Positions 59,509 to 64,000 of a DNA stretch of 64,000 bases are shown piece after piece. Source of the DNA: Mesorhizobium sp. (lineage in GTDB: Bacteria > Pseudomonadota > Alphaproteobacteria > Rhizobiales > Rhizobiaceae). Positions within the stretch are counted from its first letter, which is position 1; the number at the start of each line of letters is the position of its first letter. Location: positions 558,001 through 622,000 of the forward strand of contig JAHBYX010000001.1 of assembly GCA_019635735.1 (NCBI GenBank). The letters run 5' to 3'. Under the pieces are notes generated by a model. That model was not told where the DNA came from. It was given only the letters and a program-made list of their open reading frames with translations, and made no database searches. Position numbers and translations under genes: made by a program.

Positions 59509-59853
59509 TCAGGACTTCATGAGCGGGAAGAGGTCCGCGCCGGGCTTTCCCGGCTCGACCTCGACCAGCCACAGGTCCGGATCGAACCGCATCTCCTTTG
59601 CCAGCCGTTCGTCGATCCGCGTCTCTTCGGTGGTTTTCATCAACTCTACAAACAGCCGGTCGTCGGGCTTGGCATCGTCATAGCCCGTCTGCGGCGCGGG
59701 CCCGTAGAGAACCGCCTCCCCCATCCTGTCGCGCATGACGATGAAGATCGCGCCGGCGCTGTCGCCACCGCGCCTCAGCACGGCGCCGAAGCCGCCTTCG
59801 GAAAAGATCCGCCGCAACAGGGCGGCAACCCACAGGTCGCTGGTGACGCGCAT
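59509..59853 (-). CDS. DUF1491 protein
   Basis: A 114-residue alphaproteobacterial protein: MRVTSDLWVAALLRRIFSEGG at the start, then GDSAGAIFIVMRDR, and DPDLWLVEVEPG near the end, are typical. The compact alpha/beta fold has no known activity. It follows the peptidoglycan-binding protein gene by 22 bases and is probably in one operon with it and the DivJ-like kinase. Confidence 0.9.
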   Translation of the reverse strand: MRVTSDLWVAALLRRIFSEGGFGAVLRRGGDSAGAIFIVMRDRMGEAVLYGPAPQTGYDDAKPDDRLFVELMKTTEETRIDERLAKEMRFDPDLWLVEVEPGKPGADLFPLMKS

Positions 59854-59875
59854 GGCTGTCCCTGCGCGATGGCTG

Positions 59876-60631
59876 TCAGTTGGTCAAGCCGATCTGTTTC
59901 ATCTTGGCGATGAGCTTCTCGTCGGGCTCGCCGGTCACCGGCAGGCCGAAGAGCGACTGGAACTCGCGGATGGCGGTCCTGGTCTTGAGGCCGAGGACAC
60001 CATCGATCTCGATGCCGTCATGACCGAAGGCCTTGAGCCCGGCCTGGATCTTGAGGATGTCGTCGCGGGGTTGGGGTGTCGCCAGCGACGCTGTCTCACC
60101 CCGCGACGGGCGGGGGGCCGGCGGGGGCGGCAGATCCTCGCCTGTTGCCTCCGGCGCGCGGCGCGCCATCAGTTCGTCGAGCAGGCTCTGGTCGATCTCG
60201 CCGGACGGGTCGAGGCCGACCAGCTTTTGGTAGTCGGCGATCGCCTTCTTCGTCTGCGGCCCGGCGATGCCGTCGACCGAGCCCGTGTAGAGGTTGAGGT
60301 CGTTCAGCATGCCCTGCACCTGCTGGACGGTCGGATCCGCCACGGGACGTGGCGCGGCGGAATGGTCTTGCTCGTCCTGGAAGGGTCCGCTCTGCGGCGC
60401 GGGCGCTGTGTATTCCGGCATGTCGCGGGTGATGAAGAAGGCACTGGCATGCGGCTGCGGCTGGTACCACAGTGCGTTGGCGGAAACGTAGAACAGCGTC
60501 ACGAGAAAGGCGGTCGTGCCGCCGACCAGCACCGGATTGCGCGAGATCGCCGCTCCCGCCGCGAACATGCCGTCGCGCAGGAAGGCGGCGACGGGGCTGT
60601 CTTCTTCAAGCCGACTTTCGGAACGCCGCAC
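59876..60631 (-). CDS. Membrane-anchored peptidoglycan-binding protein, two PGB domains
   Basis: A 251-residue protein. A membrane helix (about residues 32-53) is followed by an exported part with two PG_binding_1 domains: VQQVQGMLNDLNLYTGSVDG (about 97-150) and ILKIQAGLKAFGHDGIEIDG (about 190-245), each with a TKKAIADYQ/TRTAIREFQ helix. A Pro-rich linker joins them. The GTG at 60631 has AGGAG seven bases upstream and is preferred to the TTG at 60646. It overlaps the kinase gene by 26 bases. It may link the polar kinase or cell wall state to growth, but that is inference. Confidence 0.85.
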   Translation of the reverse strand: MRRSESRLEEDSPVAAFLRDGMFAAGAAISRNPVLVGGTTAFLVTLFYVSANALWYQPQPHASAFFITRDMPEYTAPAPQSGPFQDEQDHSAAPRPVADPTVQQVQGMLNDLNLYTGSVDGIAGPQTKKAIADYQKLVGLDPSGEIDQSLLDELMARRAPEATGEDLPPPPAPRPSRGETASLATPQPRDDILKIQAGLKAFGHDGIEIDGVLGLKTRTAIREFQSLFGLPVTGEPDEKLIAKMKQIGLTN

Positions 60632-62318
60632 TGTCGTACTCCTCAACCTCCGCTTCCGCTGCCTTCGGTTCGTGCACGGGCAAAGCCGTATGCGCCTCGA
60701 TCGGCAGGCTGACCGTCACCACCGTGCCGGCGCCCGGCGAACTCTGGATCGACATCGCACCGCCGTGCAGCGCCACCAGGCCCTTGGCGATCGAAAGCCC
60801 GAGACCCGCCCCGTCGAACTGGCGGGTGTAGTCGTTGTGCACCTGCACGAAGGGACGGCCGAGGCGGGCAAGGTCTTCTTCGGAAATGCCGATGCCGGTA
60901 TCCGACACCTCGAAGGTCAGCACGCGGCCGTTGCGGCGCGCATCGAGCGTCACCGAGCCGCCGCGCGGCGTGAACTTCACCGCGTTGGAAAGGAGGTTTA
61001 TCAGGATCTGCTGCACGGCGCGCCGGTCGGCGCAGATCTCGCCGGCGGAGGGCGTGACGCGGTTCTGCAGTTCCACCGACTTCTCCGCCGCCTGCAGCGC
61101 CAGCATCGCATGGCAGGCCGCCGCCGCCTCGGCGAAGACGAACGGCTCCTGCCGGATCGGATAAGCGCCCGATTCGATCTTCGACACGTCGAGGATCGAG
61201 TTCACGACCCCGAGCAGGTGGCTGCCGGAATCGCGGATCAGGCAGGCATAGTCCTTCTGGCGTGGATCGGAGAACTTGCCGACCATCTCGTAGGCCAGCA
61301 TGTCGGAGAAGCCGATGATGGCGTTCAGCGGCGTGCGCAGTTCGTGGCTGACGGCGGCGAGGAAGCGCGCCTTGGCGATATCGCTGCTCGCGACCTGTTC
61401 GCGCGCCTCGGCGAGCTGCCGGCGTAAGCCTTCGACCTCGCGGTTCTCGCGCAGCACGAGCAGGCGCGGCGCGCCGCCGTGCAGCTCGGCCGCGAACGAC
61501 CGGAACGTGCCGGCGCTGTCGCCCGCGACGCGCAGGCGCAGTTCGAACTCGAAATGACCGCCCTCGGCGTCGGCCAGCGCGCGCATCAGCCCGACCCGGT
61601 CGCTCACATGCACGCGCTCGAAGAAGCCCTCGCCGAGCAGCAGTTCCGGGACGACGCCGAGCAGCGCCTCGGCCCGGCCGCCCGCGTCCACCGTCTCGCC
61701 GCCGCGCGCAATGCGCAGGATCACCGCGTCGAGGACGTCCTCGACCGCAGTCTCGCGTGGTTGGCGCATCGCCTCGATCTCCTCGCGCACCGCGCTCGCA
61801 AGACGCGGCGCGACCAGTGCCGCATAGGCCAGCGGCAGGATCCAGTACCACGGCGTGAAGAGGACGGGCGACGCGATTCCGGTCATGAACAGAACAGGCT
61901 GGGCAAGAATGGCCGCGACCGCGGAGAGGCCACCCCAGCGCAGCGCAGCGCCGGTCCGCATCACCCACCAGGATTCGAAGACGAGCGCGCCCGCGAGCAG
62001 GACCGCCGGCGACGAAAGGCCGCCCGCCCCCGCGATGGCCACGCCGAGCACGACCGCCGCGCCGGCAAGCGCGATCGGCGCCACACGCTTCAGGCTCGCC
62101 CGCGCGGCGACGAATGCGACGAGCGCCCACGCGAGGGCAAAGCCGAGAGCCAGGAGGCCGAAGCCGAGATCGCGCGCAAGGCCGGCCGCGAAGGCCGTCG
62201 GCCAGGCCGCTGCCAGCACGAACGGACCGGCGAGCAGGACGGCGATGAAGCGGCGCTGGCGGGCGCGTTCCGGCCCGGCGACCGAGGGCGCGACGAGACG
62301 GTCGCAGCCCGCGGACAT
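60606..62318 (-). CDS. divJ: DivJ-like sensor histidine kinase
   Basis: A kinase of about 570 residues. The N-terminal third holds about six membrane helices (residues 18-175) with no sizeable periplasmic part, as in DivJ. A degenerate PAS region follows (about 205-300), then HisKA with AAVSHELRTPLNAIIGFSDM (acceptor His near 324) and HATPase with NLLSNAVKFT, DTGIGIS and GAGLGLSIA. The HisKA helix resembles those of DivJ/PleC/PdhS kinases that dock DivK. ATG 62318 has GGCGGGA upstream and precedes the first helix. DivJ assignment is by architecture and neighbours, and another member of the group remains possible. Confidence 0.75.
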   Translation of the reverse strand: MSAGCDRLVAPSVAGPERARQRRFIAVLLAGPFVLAAAWPTAFAAGLARDLGFGLLALGFALAWALVAFVAARASLKRVAPIALAGAAVVLGVAIAGAGGLSSPAVLLAGALVFESWWVMRTGAALRWGGLSAVAAILAQPVLFMTGIASPVLFTPWYWILPLAYAALVAPRLASAVREEIEAMRQPRETAVEDVLDAVILRIARGGETVDAGGRAEALLGVVPELLLGEGFFERVHVSDRVGLMRALADAEGGHFEFELRLRVAGDSAGTFRSFAAELHGGAPRLLVLRENREVEGLRRQLAEAREQVASSDIAKARFLAAVSHELRTPLNAIIGFSDMLAYEMVGKFSDPRQKDYACLIRDSGSHLLGVVNSILDVSKIESGAYPIRQEPFVFAEAAAACHAMLALQAAEKSVELQNRVTPSAGEICADRRAVQQILINLLSNAVKFTPRGGSVTLDARRNGRVLTFEVSDTGIGISEEDLARLGRPFVQVHNDYTRQFDGAGLGLSIAKGLVALHGGAMSIQSSPGAGTVVTVSLPIEAHTALPVHEPKAAEAEVEEYDSAAFRKSA

Positions 62319-62813
62319 TCCCGCCGAGAACCCTGTGACGCTGGAGGTTACTGAACTCAAAACCGGTCTACCCGAAACAGTTCCGCGAGGCGGATCGCTT
62401 CCTTGGTCCGACCCTCGCACCCAGCCTTTAAAGAATGAATAAGGCTGGCCCCTTTCGTGCTGCCGAACCGGCCAAACGCGGCCTCTCGGCGCACCGTTCG
62501 GGCGGGAAATTCGCTCATGGTAAACGTGGCGTTATGCGGCCGTGTCCCCGCTGGCGAACGCGAAAAGCCCGACCGGAACAGCAAGGAATCTGGATAAACT
62601 ACGTGATTTCAATCGCTTATATGGTTATCCGGAAGTTAACGCGATGATTCAATCTTTCATCGAATTCGACTCAAATCCCGCTTTCTCAAACTTGAAGCGA
62701 ATTCGCGCCAAATCGTCGCTTTCGCCGCAAGCCGCTATTTCCCCGGCCTTGCCATAGTGTCCGTGTCGAGGGCGAACCGCGTGGAGAAGGCGCCCGATAC
62801 GGGGACTGGCACG
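62319..62813. other. Intergenic region with a CtrA-like box
   Basis: 495 bases between the divergent DivJ-like and DUF5330 genes, with no credible gene. The middle (about 62590-62710) is AT-rich. TTAT-N7-TTAAC (62625-62640) differs from the CtrA consensus TTAA-N7-TTAAC by one base. Promoters for both flanking genes are expected here, but I cannot place -10/-35 elements with confidence. Confidence 0.4.
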
Positions 62814-63158
62814 ATGGGCTTTCTGATCCGCTGCACCTTCTGGTTTTCGCTCGTACTCCTGATCATTCCGTTCGGCGGTTCGGGCGATTCGGATACCGAC
62901 ACGGTCGGCCCGATCCAGGCGCTTTCGGCCGCCCGCGAAGCGGTCGGCGACTTGAGCGGCATCTGCGAGCGCAAGCCCGACGTCTGCCTCACCGGCAAGG
63001 CCGCGCTCCATACGATCGGCGTCAGGGCCCGCGAGGCCTCGCGCATCGCCTTCGAACTGCTGGACGAGAAGGTCGGCGAACCCGATGCGACGACCACCGG
63101 CACGGTGGCGCCGGCCAAAGCCGTTCCCGCAGCGGCATCCGAGGCGCCGGCAAACTAG
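62814..63158 (+). CDS. DUF5330 membrane protein
   Basis: A 114-residue protein. The opening MGFLIRCTFWFSLVLLIIPF is a membrane helix or signal anchor typical of this rhizobial family. The rest is a short helical periplasmic domain with two cysteines (LSGICERKPDVCLTGKAAL) that probably form a disulfide, and a Thr/Ala/Pro-rich end. The ATG at 62814 starts the family N-terminus; the GTG at 62757 is unlikely. Function unknown. Confidence 0.82.
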   Translation: MGFLIRCTFWFSLVLLIIPFGGSGDSDTDTVGPIQALSAAREAVGDLSGICERKPDVCLTGKAALHTIGVRAREASRIAFELLDEKVGEPDATTTGTVAPAKAVPAAASEAPAN

Positions 63159-63230
63159 GCTCGACGGCTTCGCGCCGGTCTTCGCCCGCCGCCATTGTGA
63201 CGACGGCCCCTTTCGCCCTATATGCAGGCC

Positions 63231-63662
63231 ATGAGCGATACCCTGTTCAGCCCCGGCATAGAGCGGATCTTCGAGGATTTCGAATTTCTCGACGAGTGGG
63301 AAGACCGTTATCGCTATGTCATCGATCTCGGACGCGACCTGCCACCCTTCCCCGAATCGGCGCGCACGCCGCAGAACAAGGTGCAGGGCTGCGTCAGCCA
63401 AGTCTGGCTGGAGACGACGCGCAGCGACGGGCCCGATCCCGTGATGCGCTTCGCCGGCGATTCGGATGCGCATATCGTGCGCGGCCTGGTCGCCATCATG
63501 CTTGCCCTGTTCTCGGGCCGGCGCGCCAGCGAGATCGCGAAGATCGACGCCGAGGCGGTGCTGAAGCGCCTCGGGCTCGACGAGCATCTGACGCCCCAGC
63601 GCGCCAACGGTCTTCGCTCGATGGTCGCGCGCATCCGCCGCGACGCGGCCGCCGCTGTGTGA
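63231..63662 (+). CDS. sufE: Cysteine desulfuration protein SufE
   Basis: A 143-residue sulfur-transfer protein that takes persulfide from SufS for Fe-S cluster assembly. The acceptor cysteine lies in VQGCVSQVW near residue 54, with DFEFLDEWEDRYRYVIDLG before it and the helix HIVRGLVAIMLALFSGR after it. ATG 63231 is used; ATG 63222, three codons upstream, is equally possible. It stands apart from the suf operon, as usual in rhizobia, and converges with the DUF6456 gene. Confidence 0.93.
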   Translation: MSDTLFSPGIERIFEDFEFLDEWEDRYRYVIDLGRDLPPFPESARTPQNKVQGCVSQVWLETTRSDGPDPVMRFAGDSDAHIVRGLVAIMLALFSGRRASEIAKIDAEAVLKRLGLDEHLTPQRANGLRSMVARIRRDAAAAV

Positions 63663-63666
63663 GTCC

Positions 63667-64000
63667 CTAGCCGGAAATAGACGGCCGATAGCCTTCGCCG
63701 CCCCAGGAGATGCTCTGGGACCGCCTCCGGTCGGTTCCCGGCGGCTCATAATGCCTCGACAGCGCGCCCAGGGCCGTCTTGAGCATGAGCTTGGCCGAAC
63801 GCACCGGCCAGCCCCGCTCGCTCTCCACCGTCTCCAGACCCTTGAGAAAGCAGCAGACGTCGATCAGCACGCCGGACAGTTCCGGCCCGACGTCGTCGAT
63901 CGCGCGCTCGACGCGCATGCGCGCCGCGATCGCCCCGTCCGACAGGTCGGCCGCCGTGCCACCGCGACGGCCGGTCGCGATCGGTTGCTCCCAATTGGCG
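63667..64000 (-). CDS. C-terminal part of a DUF6456 protein
   Basis: The last 110 or so residues of a gene that continues beyond the window edge. The frame is open to the last base (...NWEQPIATGRRGGTAADLS...). The helical segment RVERAIDDVGPELSGVLIDV and VCCFLKGLETVESERGWPVR, with KLMLKTALGALSRHY following, are typical of the C-terminal DUF6456 domain. Such proteins often carry an N-terminal helix-turn-helix and may be regulators; that part is not seen here. Confidence 0.82.
   Translation of the reverse strand, partial: ANWEQPIATGRRGGTAADLSDGAIAARMRVERAIDDVGPELSGVLIDVCCFLKGLETVESERGWPVRSAKLMLKTALGALSRHYEPPGTDRRRSQSISWGGEGYRPSISG

Noticed and set aside
1-64000. Search for tRNA, rRNA, CRISPR arrays, complete insertion sequences and integrase genes
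   Set aside because: None recognised by reading. The only mobile-type content is the GTA remnant, the REP pair and the toxin-antitoxin pairs. Small RNAs cannot be excluded by eye.

Overview
The window is high-GC, densely packed chromosomal DNA from an alphaproteobacterium, most probably of the Hyphomicrobiales (Rhizobiales), near Mesorhizobium/Phyllobacteriaceae. The reasons are the cycHJKL-degP-two-component-glnE-pleC gene order, a FeuN/FeuP/FeuQ-like locus, PleC- and DivJ-like kinases, DUF1491, DUF2336, DUF5330 and DUF6456 genes, and a remnant gene transfer agent (GTA)-type phage cluster. This assignment rests on recognised protein families and gene order, not on a database search. I saw no rRNA, tRNA or CRISPR array.

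Layout. 1-7.9 kb holds a secreted protein of unknown role, a uracil-DNA glycosylase of the family-4 type that lacks half of the usual iron-sulfur cysteines, a MmyB-type regulator beside a small membrane protein, a secreted beta-helix protein, a DMT exporter and an orphan CoxL-like molybdenum hydroxylase subunit. 8.0-13.2 kb holds pepN and pleC. From 27.7 down to 13.2 kb, nearly everything reads leftwards: feuN-feuP-feuQ, a lipoprotein, the cytochrome c maturation genes ccmIEFH (cycHJKL), a DegP protease, a response regulator/kinase pair, glnE and an EF-hand protein. Start/stop overlaps of the ATGA type link many of these.

27.8-35.6 kb is an accessory zone. A hicAB toxin-antitoxin pair with a clear palindromic operator is followed by a decayed GTA/prophage cluster: terminase subunits, portal, a head-tail adaptor fragment, DUF3168, a truncated tail protein and a holin-like protein. 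Protease, capsid, tape measure and most tail genes are missing. Each gap or junction carries short tandem repeats, an inverted REP-like pair, or a second toxin-antitoxin pair (DUF1778/GNAT). 35.7-50.2 kb holds a TetR-KAS-SDR lipid module, a very large hybrid kinase, an M6-like metalloprotease with internal repeats, a cold shock gene with tandem terminator hairpins, a second beta-helix protein, and a set of small enzymes downstream of an unusual alpha/beta-hydrolase/pseudo-cyclase/LuxR regulator.

50.3-54.6 kb has clearly lower GC than its surroundings. It carries a tight four-gene leftward cassette: a peptidoglycan amidase, a small cysteine-rich exported protein, a 793-residue membrane-anchored protein that I cannot assign, and a second small cysteine-rich exported protein. 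This is the best candidate in the window for an undescribed system. 54.8-64 kb returns to core genes: a class A penicillin-binding protein, a DUF1214/DUF1254 pair, DUF2336, DUF1491, a peptidoglycan-binding protein overlapping a DivJ-like kinase, DUF5330, sufE and the end of a DUF6456 gene. Two CtrA-like boxes lie in this last part.
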